This document shows positions 46,530-58,410 of a stretch of 64,000 nucleotides of DNA, one piece after another. Source of the stretch: Crambe crambe (taxonomy: Eukaryota; Porifera; Demospongiae; Poecilosclerida; Crambeidae). A program made the position numbers and the translations under genes. Where the stretch lies: the NCBI GenBank assembly GCA_963924555.1, contig OZ004590.1, positions 2,581,001 to 2,645,000 of the forward strand, written 5' to 3'. How positions within the stretch are numbered: the stretch's first letter is position 1; each line of letters opens with the position of its first letter. The notes beneath the pieces are model-generated. The model was given only the letters and a program-made list of their open reading frames with translations. It did no database searches and was not told the DNA's origin.

Positions 46530-48640
46530 TGTGATTCTAATTTGATTCCGTCACAGGATGTCAACTCCAATTACATGCAGTACAGAGATTCACACGAGTG
46601 TCTTAGAGCTGGCATAGTGTGGTCTCTCTAATTAGAGCAGTCTGGTGCCTGCAATAGAGCCCGGTCCTTCCCTTTTTTATCCGGTCCTTCTCTGTGATGA
46701 TTCTGTCACAGGCTGTCAACTCTAATTACATGCAGTACAGAGACTCTCAAGAGTGTCTTAGTGCTGGTATAGTGTGGTCTCTCTAATTAGAGCAGCCTGG
46801 TGCCCGCAATAGAGCCCGGTCCTTCTCTTTTTCATCCGGTCCTTCTTTGTGATTCTAATTTGATTCTGTCACAGGCTGTCAACTCTAATTACATGCAGTA
46901 CAGAGACTCTCAAGAGTGTCTTAGTGCTGGTATAGTGTGGTCTCTCTAATTAGAGCAGCCTGGTGCCCGCAATAGAGCCTGGTCCTTCTCTTTTTCATCC
47001 GGTCCTTCTTTGTGATTCTAATTTGATTCTGTCACAGGCTATCAACTCTAATTACATGCAGTACAGAGACTCTCAAGAGTGTCTTAGTGCTGGTATAGTG
47101 TGGTCTCTCTAATTAGAGCAGTCTGGTGCCTGCAATAGAGCCCGGTCCTTCTCTATGATTCTAATTTGATTCCGTCACAGGATTTCAACTCTAATTACAT
47201 GCAGTACAGAGACTCTCAAGAGTGTCTTAGTGCTGGTATAGTGTGGTCTCTTTAATTAGAGCAGTCTGGTGCCTGCAATAGAGCCCGGTCCTTCTCTTTT
47301 TCATCCAGTCCTTCTCTATGATTCTAATTTGATTCCATCACAGGATTTCAACTCTAATTACATGCAGTACAGAGACTCTCAAGAATGTCTTAGTGCTGGT
47401 ATAGTGTGGTCTCTTTAATAAGAGCAGTCTGGTGCCTGCAATAGAGCCCGGTCCTTCTCTTTTTCATCCGGTCCTTCTCTATGATTCTAATTTGATTCCA
47501 TCACAGGATGTCAACTCCAATTACATGCAGTACAGAGATTCACACGAGTGTCTTAGAGCTGGCATAGTGTGGTCTCTCTAATTAGAGCAGTCTGGTGCCT
47601 GCAATAGAGCCCGGTCCTTCCCTTTTTTATCCGGTCCTTCTCTGTGATGATTCTGTCACAGGCTGTCAACTCTAATTACATGCAGTACAGAGACTCTCAA
47701 GAGTGTCTTAGTGCTGGTATAGTGTGGTCTCTCTAATTAGAGCAGCCTGGTGCCCGCAATAGAGCCCGGTCCTTCTCTTTTTCATCCGGTCCTTCTTTGT
47801 GATTCTAATTTGATTTTGTCACAGGCTGTCAACTCTAATTACATGCAGTACAGAGACTCTCAAGAGTGTCTTAGTGCTGGTATAGTGTGGTCTCTCTAAT
47901 TAGAGCAGCCTGGTGCCCGCAATAGAGCCTGGTCCTTCTCTTTTTCATCCGGTCCTTCTTTGTGATTCTAATTTGATTCTGTCACAGGCTGTCAACTCTA
48001 ATTACATGCAGTACAGAGACTCTCAAGAGTGTCTTAGTGCTGGTATAGTGTGGTCTCTTTAATTAGAGCAGTCTGGTGCCTGCAATAGAGCCCGGTCCTT
48101 CTCTTTTTCATCCGGTCCTTCTCTATGATTCTAATTTGATTCCGTCACAGGATTTCAACTCTAATTACATGCAGTACAGAGACTCTCAGGAGTGTCTTAG
48201 TGCTGGTATAATGTGGTCTCTTTAATTAGAGCAGTCTGGTGCCTGCAATAGAGCCCGGTCCTTCGCTTTTTCATCCGGTCCTTCTCTATGATTCTAATTT
48301 GATTCCGTCACAGGATTTCAACTCTAATTACATGCAGTACAGAGACTCTCAAGAATGTCTTAGTGCTGGTATAGTGTGGTCTCTTTAATTAGAGCAGTCT
48401 GGTGCCTGCAATAGAGCCCGGTCCTTCTCTTTTTCATCCGGTCCTTCTCTATGATTCTAATTTGATTCCATCACAGGATGTCAACTCTAATTACATGCAG
48501 TACAGAGACGCTCAAGAGTGTCTTAGTGCTGGTATAGTGTGGTCTCTCTAATTAGAGCAGTCTGGTGCCCACAATAGAGCCCAATCCTTTTCTTTTTTCG
48601 TTCGGTTCTTCTCTATCATTATCATTATGATTCTAACCTT
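46530..48640 (-). repeat. 163-bp satellite, right array (inverted)
   Basis: Thirteen inverted units, with gcaatagagc near 46651, 46806, 46969, 47132, 47275, 47438, 47601, 47756, 47919, 48082, 48245, 48408 and 48571. Spacing is 163 except for two 155-base units and one 143-base unit. The 155 variant recurs 950 bases apart, marking a six-unit higher-order repeat. Confidence 0.95.
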
Positions 48641-49153
48641 CACAGAGTGTCAATTCTAATTAAATGCAGTACAGAGAGTGCTTCAGTGCTAGTATAGTGT
48701 GATTTCCCCAAATTTACAGCAGTCCGGCTTGTCTGGTACTTAAAATAGAATTTATCATTACACTCATTTTATCCAGTCCTTCACTCATCCTTCTTGGTCC
48801 TTTTTCAGTCCTCTTTGTTTCATCACTTCTTGCAGCATAGCTACACAGCTAAACAGCTAGTATAATAGAATATGTTAGTACTGTAATGATTTTTGATCTC
48901 GCGAAATATCTTGAATCTCACTATGACGTCATTTCTAGCCGGTCCTTCTACAGGGTCCTTCTACAGTTTTCGCTACATTTAATAGATGCACATGTACATG
49001 TATATGTACGGTCAGGTGGCTTTAAATGGAGTAGACTACTAGGCGCATGCGCGTAGCCTACGTTTGTTGAACACGTGCCAGATCTTGTTTTGCTCTGTTT
49101 TGTTCAAGTCTTTGCCAGCGTTTTATTTTTTATCAGCGTGCCATAGGTAGATT

Positions 49154-52100
49154 ATGGCATCAGATGGTAGTAACGTCGACAGGATAGCTGGGGTAGTTGC
49201 CAATGCAGTCAGGAATTTTTTGACTCCTAATTCTGGTAATCAAGGTGAGTTAAGTAGCTAGCTATTTGCTGTTTAATATTTTAAGCACGATACCTGCTAG
49301 ATCATGGCCAGCATAGACTAATTGGTATTTATGGTTTACTGTTTGTTTTTAGTGCTTATTTTGTTCTTGTTTTGTTTTTAGTTGGTTTATTGTTTAATTT
49401 TAGAGCAACCAGGAAGTATGGAACAAGCAGGAAGTAGGGAACAAACAGGAAATACCGTGTTTGGTCAAGTTGTGGCAGCCAATAAATCCATCCAGAAAAG
49501 AAGCTTTCCACCCCCTTCTGCTATTAAGAGACGTCGAAGTAGCAAATCTGCTGCTGCTGTTAAAGTTTCAAGATACGTTAGAGATATTCTATGTTTGCCA
49601 AAGAGCTGGGTGACGAAGGATGATCGTATTGCTATCCCCCGTGGTGAGCGCAGGAGCTTACTAGCTGAATCAGGGTTGATTGGAAAGATTGAGTTCCACT
49701 CTGAAATGACTGACAAAGAAGTTCGCCTTGAAATTTGTAGAGCTTTTTCAAAGTAAATGGGTTTAACTTCAACAGCTTTGGACGGTGGGGAGATTTTCCC
49801 TTTCAAGTACCTACAACGAACTGGTGCTGGATCACGTACTCTGTGTGTGCCATCCGTCTGTGAAACATTTCAGTGGAGTGGTAGGCAAGTATCTACTCTT
49901 GCCAAGTCAGGAGGAATTATCTACATCTTGTCACAATCAAGCTTAATGTTTGAACTATATGATGAGGTATATAACTGATCATAATATTGGGCAATTGATG
50001 TAATATAATGGGAGCCTTTCCCCGCAATTTGTATGTGCAAATATAATTAACTCCCGTATTTTCTTTCTGAAGTATATATGTTGCAAGACTCTGTGGTTTG
50101 CTACTTACTACACACTACCTTGAGAATCCTTCACAGACTGATCTATCAAATTTTATCAATTTGTTATTATAGGAGTTGGAAAATTATAGTTGTAGTTCAT
50201 CTGATAAGATCTTCCCAATGTGAATGTACTCAAGTAAGAAGAGTATAATATGCTTTGCACACTAATGATTTTATTAGTGCATAATTATCTCTATAGTAAC
50301 CAATTGGAAAACCAAGAGGTAGGTTCATATGATGATGAGGGAACAAGCTTGTCTCCTCCTGTCGAGCAACAAACCAGCTCTCCTATTCAAGGCACCAGCT
50401 CTTCTATTCAAGGCAGCAACTCGTCATCTCCTCGTGATAATTCCAGCTCATATTTTTCTCTTTCTCGACAGGGAAGTAGCTCATCTTATTCTGAGGAAAT
50501 CAGATCACCATATTTTCCCCAGGGAGCCAATTTGCCAGATTTTACTCGTGTCCATCAGAGAACCAGCTCACCATCTTCTGTTCTTGCCCATCAGGGAACA
50601 AGCTCACCATCCTTCACTCCTACCTATCAGGGGAATCAGAGATCAAGCTCACCATCTTCTGTTCTTGTCCGTCAGGGAACAAGCTCACTATCATCCACTC
50701 CTACTCTTCAGGGGAACCATCAAGGAAAGCTCACCATCTTCTGTTCTTGCCCATCAGGGAACAGGCTCACTATCATCTACTCCTACTCTTCAGGGGAACC
50801 ATCAAGGAGCTAGCTCACCATCCTTTGCTCCTACCCTTCAGGGGACCATCTCAGAATCCCCTATTTTTCCCACCCCTCGTTCTCCTGGGTCTCAGGAAGC
50901 CAACTCACTATCTCTTCCATCTTGTTCATCTACTCGTGAGGAAACTCCATATACTGTTGATAGTCTGCTCTCTTTATTTTCTGAAAAGTTTACTGCTAAG
51001 CAAATTTCAACTGTGTTTCGATCTTCAGGGGGTAACTTTGATGAGAGTGTCACATGCTTAGGAGATGGAGCATCATTGGATGCTATTATGAGGATGATAA
51101 ATAAGCGGTATGCAGGCTACCCAGTTGTGAAGGTTCATGTGGACGGAGATGATATTTGGTCCGATATACTCTCCTTTTATAAATGTACTTCTTCACCTTC
51201 TAAGAAACGCCTGCGAGTGCTTAGATGGTGTACCATCTATTGATACAGGAGGTGTTCGCCGTCATGTGTACACGACAGCATATGCAGAATTCATTCAGAA
51301 TAAACACATCCATCTTTTTGATGGTCCTGAAAATCATCTCAGGCCGTATTATAGTGCAGAGTCAAGGGGTTCAGGTATTGTTAAAGCTCTTGGTTTAATG
51401 GTTGGCCACAGCATTTGTCAAGATGCTATTGGATTCAATTTCTTTTCTCCTCTGAGCTATTGGTACATAGCCTGTGGGGAAGAGGTGGCTCTACAATACT
51501 CCTCTCTTGATATTGGAGAGGATAGTGCTGCTATTATCTCTAAGGTATGTGTGTGTCTTAATATTTTCAAAAAGGGTTTATCCTTTTTACCTTTAATATA
51601 GCTACTATGTGCTAAAACAGAATCAGACATAGCAGACTTGCTTTCTTCCGACTCTGTGTATGATATCCTTCAACGTGCTGACATTAATATCAAGATTACT
51701 CGTAAGTTCAGCTTATAATAATTGACTGTATGGAAATTCCTAATTAGAGCACATCAGTATCTTAAAAGATGTTGCATTCAAATTTTGAATGCATAACCAA
51801 TTCCTTGCTTGAGTTATGCAAATTGGATCCCCATAGGTTTCTATTGTGTGGGTCAGTTCAGTTGTGGGTATTAAACAGGGTGAGGAAGAGGTGAGGGGAT
51901 GGGGCTTCACTAGCTTTCGTATAATGAGATTATCATACAATTTCATGTATGTATTGGTTTGTAGTTGCAAATTTCAGCTCTAGGTATCCCAAGCTCTGAA
52001 TTAACCCTGATAAATCTTTGAGCATGACACAGCTAACTCATGAATCTAGTCATCTATGCTTCAAACTTATTGTCACTATGGCTATATAAGAAGCATAATA

Positions 52101-53051
52101 TTGGGCTCCCTAGTCCCCTATAAAAGCCGGTTGGTATAGTGATCATAGGATGGGTGATCATACAATGGGCTTAAATTGATATGGATTGGGTTTGTTTGAG
52201 CATATGGGCTTTAATTTGTGCAGTGATCAGTTTCCTTTTGGTGTGTTGTATATTTATATTTTACAATGCAGATGGAAACTAAAGACGTTGTGGCTCAGCA
52301 TATTTTTACACATGATGCTCTGTATAGAAGGTCTGTGCTGCTTGATCAATTTACACAGGGTCTTAAAGAAATGGGACTACTACCACTTCTGCAGCATTTT
52401 CCCCAGGAAATGTCGAGGCTCTTCACCTTCTCTGGTAACTTGGATGCAGAAGAAGTTATCGAAGCTATCTACGTAGATAATGCAGAGAACCTGGATGCTG
52501 AGGATTCCTTTGTATATTCTCTATTTCAAAGATATATTCAAAGATTGACCTGTTCAGGTATGTTTGTTATAATTGATAAGGCTCTACATGTAGCTATCTT
52601 ATAGTCCTGTGATCACTCGTGTTAAGGGGACACATATTTCATATCTTGCCCTCCATTGTCACAGCATATCCTCTTGTAGTTGTTATTGTAGTATACAGGT
52701 CCTTATATGGAGCTTATCTCTTGATCTTTATGTGCTGAAGCACATGCATATCAGCTGTGCTTTCAGATCATTTTGGTTGGAGACATTTTAAACATCCATA
52801 ATAAATTATTTGCCACAGAACTGAAGTCCTTGGTGATCTTCATTACTGGATCATACATTATCAAAAAAAGATCCATCAAAGTTGAATTTGCTAGTGATGA
52901 AATTGGAAGTGTTCTGGCTCGAACCTGTTCAAAGCTGATCGTATTTCCATGTGGTATATTTAAGGTGGATGACGGAGAATCCTTGAAGGTTTTTACTGAA
53001 GTGATGAGCAGCGTCATTGATTGGAATGGATTGAAATTTAATACAGTTTGA
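49154..53051 (+). pseudogene. HECT-type E3 ubiquitin ligase gene, decayed copy
   Basis: Likely exons: 49154-49244 (MASDGSNVDRIAGVVANAV), 49404-49966, an uncertain one near 50173-50233, 50297-51544, 51602-51701, 52272-52557 and 52819-53051. The middle is a Ser/Pro-rich repeat (QGTSSPS..., 50,380-50,900). The C-terminal half is a HECT domain like those of G2E3-type proteins: SIDTGGVRRHVY, GSGIVKALGLMVGHSICQD, then LVIFITGSYII and the catalytic-cysteine region LARTCSKLIVFPC. It would move ubiquitin from an E2 through that cysteine. Damage: TAA at 49754-49756, a TGA in the uncertain exon, a two-base loss near 50,733 and a frameshift near 51,218; the splice phase at 51701/52272 also fails. It is therefore probably inactive, unless these are sequence errors. 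Confidence 0.75.
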
Positions 53052-53079
53052 CATTTTTTCATACAACCTCCCAGTTCTC

Positions 53080-53514
53080 ACATGCCTGGCGACAGTCCCA
53101 GATGCACCACTCATGCCTCTTTTATGCATACACACATTTGTGCCCCATTCTCTTTCATTATTCAAGTAATTTTGTTATTTCTTACATGCCTGGTGACCGT
53201 CCCAGATGCACCACTCGTGCCTCTTTTATGCATACACACATTCATGCCCCTTTCTCTTTGTCACATTGACGATGATAATTTTTGGTCATTAGTTGCATCT
53301 TTCTTTTATAATATCGATGATAACGATGGGTTACACCCACTTTCTGACTAGTCTCGAGACCTATATAGGTGGGAGGTTATGAGTAACCAGTTGAGGACTT
53401 TCTATTATTACAATTTGATGTCCCATTATCATGACGATTGCATTAGGATGTTGGAGTTTGATGTGGTATGTGATACAGGAAGTCTGATTGGTAAAGGGTT
53501 GGCTGCGCCAGACT
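53080..53514. repeat. Inner terminal inverted repeat, right
   Basis: Mirror copy of 40,245-40,679, starting 28 bases after the HECT stop codon. Open frames here and on the left are the same inverted-repeat sequence and not genes. Confidence 0.85.
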
Positions 53515-53531
53515 ACGTCTGATATGATATA

Positions 53532-55712
53532 CAGTCTAATCGCCAGCGTTGGCGAGGCCCATAGGGCTAATACAACTTTAATTGCACAGACACGCACTTT
53601 TATCACTCACCAGTTTACGGAAGTATCCGGAGAGAGTATTTGTGGTCAAATTCACTTCTTTTAGTTGTAGTGCCAAGATTTTCCCTTTACAGAAGGCATA
53701 AAGCTGCCTGTAGCTGCACCTTGCATGGTACTAACTCCACTATAATTTTTATAGCAAATGCAGCTGCATGCGCGAAGCAGCTGCTACATTTTTGTGGTCT
53801 TTGATGTTGTGATAATCAATCGTGTTGTGGGCTGTGACATTTGTATTTCACACTTCCTGCCACTACTTCGAAGGTATGTAGAGCTCCTCCTATTATAAGT
53901 GGCATGTTATGCGTAATAAAATTAACTGTCCATTAGTGCATGTCTGTAATACAGCCTTTGCTTTATAGAGCCTTTGAATGCTACTCATAGCTTGAAGCTA
54001 TACTGTTCATTGAATATAATGGCCTACTGAATAAGAATGGTGTGTTGGTATTAGCTATTAGCTAGCAGTAGTCCATCCAAATCTTTTACTATAGCTATAC
54101 ACACACTATAGCAATGACAACCCTTGCCCATGGACCATGTCACTCTGTAAGCAGTGATCATTCAGATACACACTTAAAAATATTGATTGACTATTAATCA
54201 TCATGGGACACTTTCAGACACGGATACCTCTGCCAGGCTTCCATGAAGCAAATCAAAAGGAAAACCCTTAGCTAACATTAAAAATTTCCATCCTTGATGG
54301 CTGCCCAACCAAGCAGGTAGCTACGAACAGAAACAATTTATTGTATTCAGAACTGTAAAAAACTGACATACAGCACCACCAATCTTTTAATACCCCAGGC
54401 CAACCCCAGATAAGGTTGATATTCTCTCTTGATAGGTACAGATGTGTATCACATACGTTTGATACTATTATGTTTCCTGGGAGTAAGATTTTCATCCTAA
54501 AGATGCTATAGGTTCCTGAATCAGAATGCCCTTATCTCTCTTTGAACACTATCACAGAAGAGCTACTACCACACTTAATGTCTGTACTCCTTTTTCATGG
54601 GATCGGGAATACCAGTTTTCTCTCTACATTCTATTATTTTTCTCCTTCATCAATAATGAAACACTGTGTGGTTCACTAGGACAAGTGACAGCAGATCCTG
54701 CCTCCCCTTCCCTCCGACTTGTTGGCTGTGGATATTTTAGAGTATATTTATCCAATCTTCACCAATCACCCTCTTTTATTCAATGAAATCAGAGTCTCTC
54801 CATGACTTGCACTATCATCAGGAGAACAGTGTGGGAGTGAGCAGACATGACCATGCCCTCTACCGAAGCTCTAAAGCTCCACTGGAATCGCTCCCTGTGG
54901 TATTAGAGATGTGGCATCATGCAACTTCCAACGACATTGATCTTCCAGGTAAGTTAGCTGTTTGAGAAATGTAATTAAGATTCGATTTCTAGCTCACTGA
55001 CACACATACATTTACCTATATAGCTGGAAATGGTTGGATGGAAAAGTCCAAAGTGTCTTAGACGTTCCTGAAAACATGGCAAGAGTTCAGGATTTTGTTT
55101 CAATGGGTGTGGCTGAAAATTGACAAGCATACAAATGTGGACCAGGATGCAAGTGTGTCAACTGTTTAAATAGCTATGACAACAGTCTCAATCATCCTGA
55201 AGCAGTGATGGAGCTGTAAACATTGATGGACTTCAGAAACAGAACGAAGAATTGATAGGAGATAATATAGAGAGTGATGAAGAACATGAACTAAATGAAA
55301 GACAGGATGAATGGGTGTGACATTTGCATTTTGCAATACTTACATCCACAAAATTGCTACTGTATATTATACAAGCAATGCTACACAGGATCCAGCTAGA
55401 ATCTGAAGTGTCCACTGCTAGGAACGAAAATTCTAGCAAGAAACACTATGACGTGATGAAACTAGCCAAGCAACAGAGGCAACATATAGCTGAATTTTCT
55501 GCCTGTTTATAGCTTGCAACAATGTTTACTGTGCAGTAATACTTACCTAGGTTTCATCTTTAGCAGAAAGTGCTCTCCATATTGCTTCTTCGGCTTCTAA
55601 GAGGCAGTTACAGTCCATACAAAACACCCGCACAATTTCTGTTTTTCGACTACAATTTATGACGTCATCGCTAATACGTGGTAATTAATTACGTCCACTG
55701 GCGATTAGACTG
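53532..55712. mobile_element. 2.2-kb TIR element inserted in the right arm
   Basis: The ends CAGTCTAATCGCCAG and CTGGCGATTAGACTG are flanked by TATA (53528-53531 and 55713-55716). Removing it restores the right arm to an exact mirror of the left arm at 40,130-40,244. The interior has short open frames only (54,526-54,965 the longest), with no recognised domain. Superfamily unknown. Confidence 0.8.
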
Positions 55713-55872
55713 TATAGGAGGTCCAATATCATATTGGAGATCTGATATAATATTGGAGGTCTGATATGATATAGGAGGTCCAATATCATATAGGAGGTCC
55801 GATATCATAATTATATGTAATAGGAGGTCCAATATCATATGAGGCCTGGATATGATATAGGAGGTCTGATAT

Positions 55873-56008
55873 CATATGGGAGGTCCGATATGATATAGGA
55901 GGTCTGATATGATATAGGAGGTCTGATATGATATAGGAGGTCTGATATGACATAGGAGGTCCGATATGATATAGGAGGTCCGATATGATATAGGAGGTCT
56001 GATATATG
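55873..56008 (-). repeat. 19-bp tandem array, right arm (about 6 copies)
   Basis: Inverted counterpart of 34,811-35,195, with the same flanking sequence on both sides but far fewer copies and more base changes. Confidence 0.85.
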
Positions 56009-56133
56009 TATATCCGAGCTCTTACATGATATTGGAGGTCTTATATGATATCTGAAGTAGGATATGATATAGAACCATTAAAAAAAATCAGCCGGTTCAA
56101 AAATGTCATTTTGTCCAGTTTGGCACCCCATAA

Positions 56134-56215
56134 TAAGTGTGTAGTTAGTATCTCCCCCTTAATGGCACATAATACTGATTCCAGTTGTAGAAATGAGTGC
56201 AGCGACATATCAAAA
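56134..56215. repeat. Target repeat, right half
   Basis: It begins with the duplicated TAAG and continues as gtgtgtagttagtatctccc to gaaatgagtgca. It matches, inverted, the sequence immediately left of 60,755 in the uninterrupted copy. Confidence 0.7.
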
Positions 56216-58160
56216 ATACAGGGCTGGATATCAGATAGGTGGGGTTGCAGGACTAGGAGCACAAACACTGAACCATGAGGAAAGGTGTAAGAAGGAGCAT
56301 GTTGTAGGCTACCACTATTGAGCATTTTAGCTAATTTTGCTTAAATTATTAGTTGCACAAAATTGAATCCAAGAAATCCAGTTTGTGTGCATCATGAGTG
56401 TAGGTAAAGAGATGAAAATTTGAGTTGTAGCTAGCTATTACACTCGAACTCAAAGTGACACATGCATGGTCACACCTCAAATCACAGTTAGTATGCACTG
56501 AGTTATCTAATGTGTGACCTTGAAAATGTACAAGAAGTGACACGTGTACCATGCATGACTGTTAATGAAATCACAGTTGGTATGCACTGAGTTATCCAAT
56601 GTGTAAGTACAAGCCAATGTACTCAAAATATCTTTGAAATGACACGTGCAAGGTCACAGGTGTGAGTATGCACCAAGTTATCCAATGTGTGACCTTGAAA
56701 GTGAATGCCAAAATGGGTGTCACGCATACATAAATCTTTGACCATAGCCTTGTAACTGCATTAGTTTAGTTAGATTAGTTCCTAGTTTAGTTAGCCCACA
56801 CATGTAATATATATGTTTTCTCTTCTAATTACACTACTTTAGAGGAGAAACACAAAATTGTCAAAGAAAAATAGACATGGCTAAGCAAGTAGGCATGGTC
56901 AAATTGTATTTTCAATAAAAAGGGCCCCTAAACCCCACCCCTGCTCTAGGAGGCTGAGTAAGAGTCAGGCCCACAGTGTGTTCATGATGTCCATGGAGGA
57001 GAATTGGTTCCATGGTGTTGTAATCAGTTACAATAATGCAACCAAAACTCACTTGCATATAATGGTGAAATAGATCATCAGACAGAATAGTTTTTTGGCT
57101 GTTTAAAAAGAACTTTTCCAAATAATTATTACTACCATCCTCAAAATAAACTAGAATGATTCAAATAGTTTCCTTGTCAAAGATAAGTCTACTTCCTTTC
57201 ATTTCACTAACTCTTGTGGAGCATCTTTGGTAAGAAGTAAATCTATAGTATATAGTTTTCAACTTCTCTTGTTCCTTCACCTTGTCATCCAAAACTCAAA
57301 CTAGACCTCGCATTTCCGCCTGCAAATTTTTTTTGGCATTAGGGGTGCATTGGGCACATCTGAGGATACTAACCTTTTCTACAAATTTGTATGCTTTGTA
57401 TGCATGGGGTACTCCCCCTTTCTAAGGTAGAACTTGCCAATTGTGGTTTTTGTGAAAGAATGCATTTCTTTAAAAATGGATGTAGCTAAGTTTCTGTAAA
57501 AGTTCACATTGAGGATTCCATGCAAGGACAATGCTCCACCTTCAAGTGCATCAGAAAGTTTCTTGATAATAACCAAGTTCACTAAGAAATGGCATGGGGT
57601 CTATAAGCAAAAAAATATCAAACAAACACGACATGCTCAACTTCACTGCTACTAGATTCAGGTTATTTGTCTACAATAATGAATATGCACATGCTTTGAC
57701 TCAAGGATCTCAGAGGGTACTACTTTTATCACATAAGCTGGAACAGATATGCACAATTCATCAACAGAACAACCACAGGAACAGATGGCATAGCAATATC
57801 TCATTGCAGTCATGCGTTCTAGATCTACTAGCTAGCTAGCTGACTTACCATGGCTAATTACAACTATATTTGGGCTTCTGGATACCCATTTCCTGCTATT
57901 TCTCATGCTCAGGCTGGATCTTCAAGTCAGGCAAGCCATAATCAGCTAGCTAAGTTAAACACTAATGTCCCGAATGAAGGCTCCAGTACACAACCTGGGC
58001 AAAGTGATCTAAGTTTTAATTATTTGTATTAACCGCTTGGAATTATGCCATGACATTTTGACTAACATAGCATGCACGTGGTGATTCGCGGCTGAAAAAT
58101 CAGCACATGTGCAGACAGTGCTCTCTTTTCCTTCCCCCTCCCCCCTCCTGAGAGCCTGGC
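56216..58160. other. Mostly unassigned stretch
   Basis: It contains three diverged tandem copies (about 56,470-56,705) of a segment with atcacagttagtatgcactg, agttatc and aatgtgtgacc. A 60-codon plus-strand frame at 57,850-58,032 lacks any recognised feature and is not called. Nothing else was seen. Confidence 0.4.
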
Positions 58161-58167
58161 GCGAGGC

Positions 58168-58255
58168 TAGGTTAGTCTGTATTTTTACCTATAGCAGTAA
58201 AAGTACAGACTAACCCTACATGGCCTTTTTATTTAGCATAATTTTTTTTCCTTTC
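58168..58255. repeat. Short foldback related to the 29.2-kb MITE
   Basis: ggttagtctgtatttttacc and ggtaaaa-type inverse followed by cctacatggcctttttattt match the arm of the element at 29,237-29,512. Confidence 0.65.
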
Positions 58256-58410
58256 ATAATAGTCTAGCTGCTAGACCTTTCAAAATGAGTTAAGAAGGGG
58301 AAAATGGACTAGTGAGGGCTATACCACAGACCTACCTCTACACTGAGAAGTCACATTTCTAGTCCTTGGTAGCCTTTTCAGGTACAATGTTTGAGCAGAC
58401 CTCACTTCTT

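Larger units (their letters stand above)
41905..48988. repeat. Central 7-kb palindrome
   Basis: Sequence from 41,905 (attaaatgtagcgaaaac, gtagaaggaccctgtagaag) is mirrored up to 48,988. The pairing continues through the 163-bp arrays, then 44,790-45,370 with 45,940-46,530 (for instance ccttaaggggttaa and ttaaccccttaagg), to a small spacer hairpin around 45,450-45,660. It begins about 15 bases from the integrase ATG and ends 165 bases before the HECT ATG, so it forms the 5' regions of both genes. Confidence 0.85.
34680..56133. mobile_element. Giant integrase/HECT DNA transposon (about 14 kb plus nested insertions)
   Basis: The ends TTATGGGGTGCCAAACTGG and CCAGTTTGGCACCCCATAA are inverted repeats flanked by TAAG (34676-34679, 56134-56137). 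The inverted repeats continue inward: both arms carry the same non-repetitive sequence, a 19-bp tandem array, and then a 435-base inner inverted repeat (40,245-40,679 and 53,080-53,514). Inside are an intact integrase-like gene (- strand), a huge central palindrome with satellites and a divergent, decayed HECT E3 ligase gene. Later insertions split the arms: about 35,224-37,349, 37,376-40,127 and 53,532-55,712, plus a MITE at 44,357-44,598. An uninterrupted target copy lies at 60.6-61.06 kb. It is probably a cut-and-paste element using the DDE integrase; the role of the HECT protein is unknown. Confidence 0.8.

Noticed and set aside
42290..48640. Evenly spaced repeats resembling a CRISPR array
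   Set aside because: The units are contiguous 163-bp satellites without unique spacers, in an animal-type locus, with no cas genes.
50747..51061. Alternative frame over the Ser/Pro-rich part of the HECT gene
   Set aside because: It is a shadow of the repeat-rich coding sequence created by the same repeats in another phase.
40408..53351. Identical open frames of about 90 codons at 40,408-40,701 (-) and 53,082-53,351 (+)
   Set aside because: They are the same inner inverted-repeat sequence seen from both ends, with no start context or domain.
57850..58032. 60-codon Ser/Gln/Asn-rich frame
   Set aside because: No homologue, splice signals or neighbours support it.
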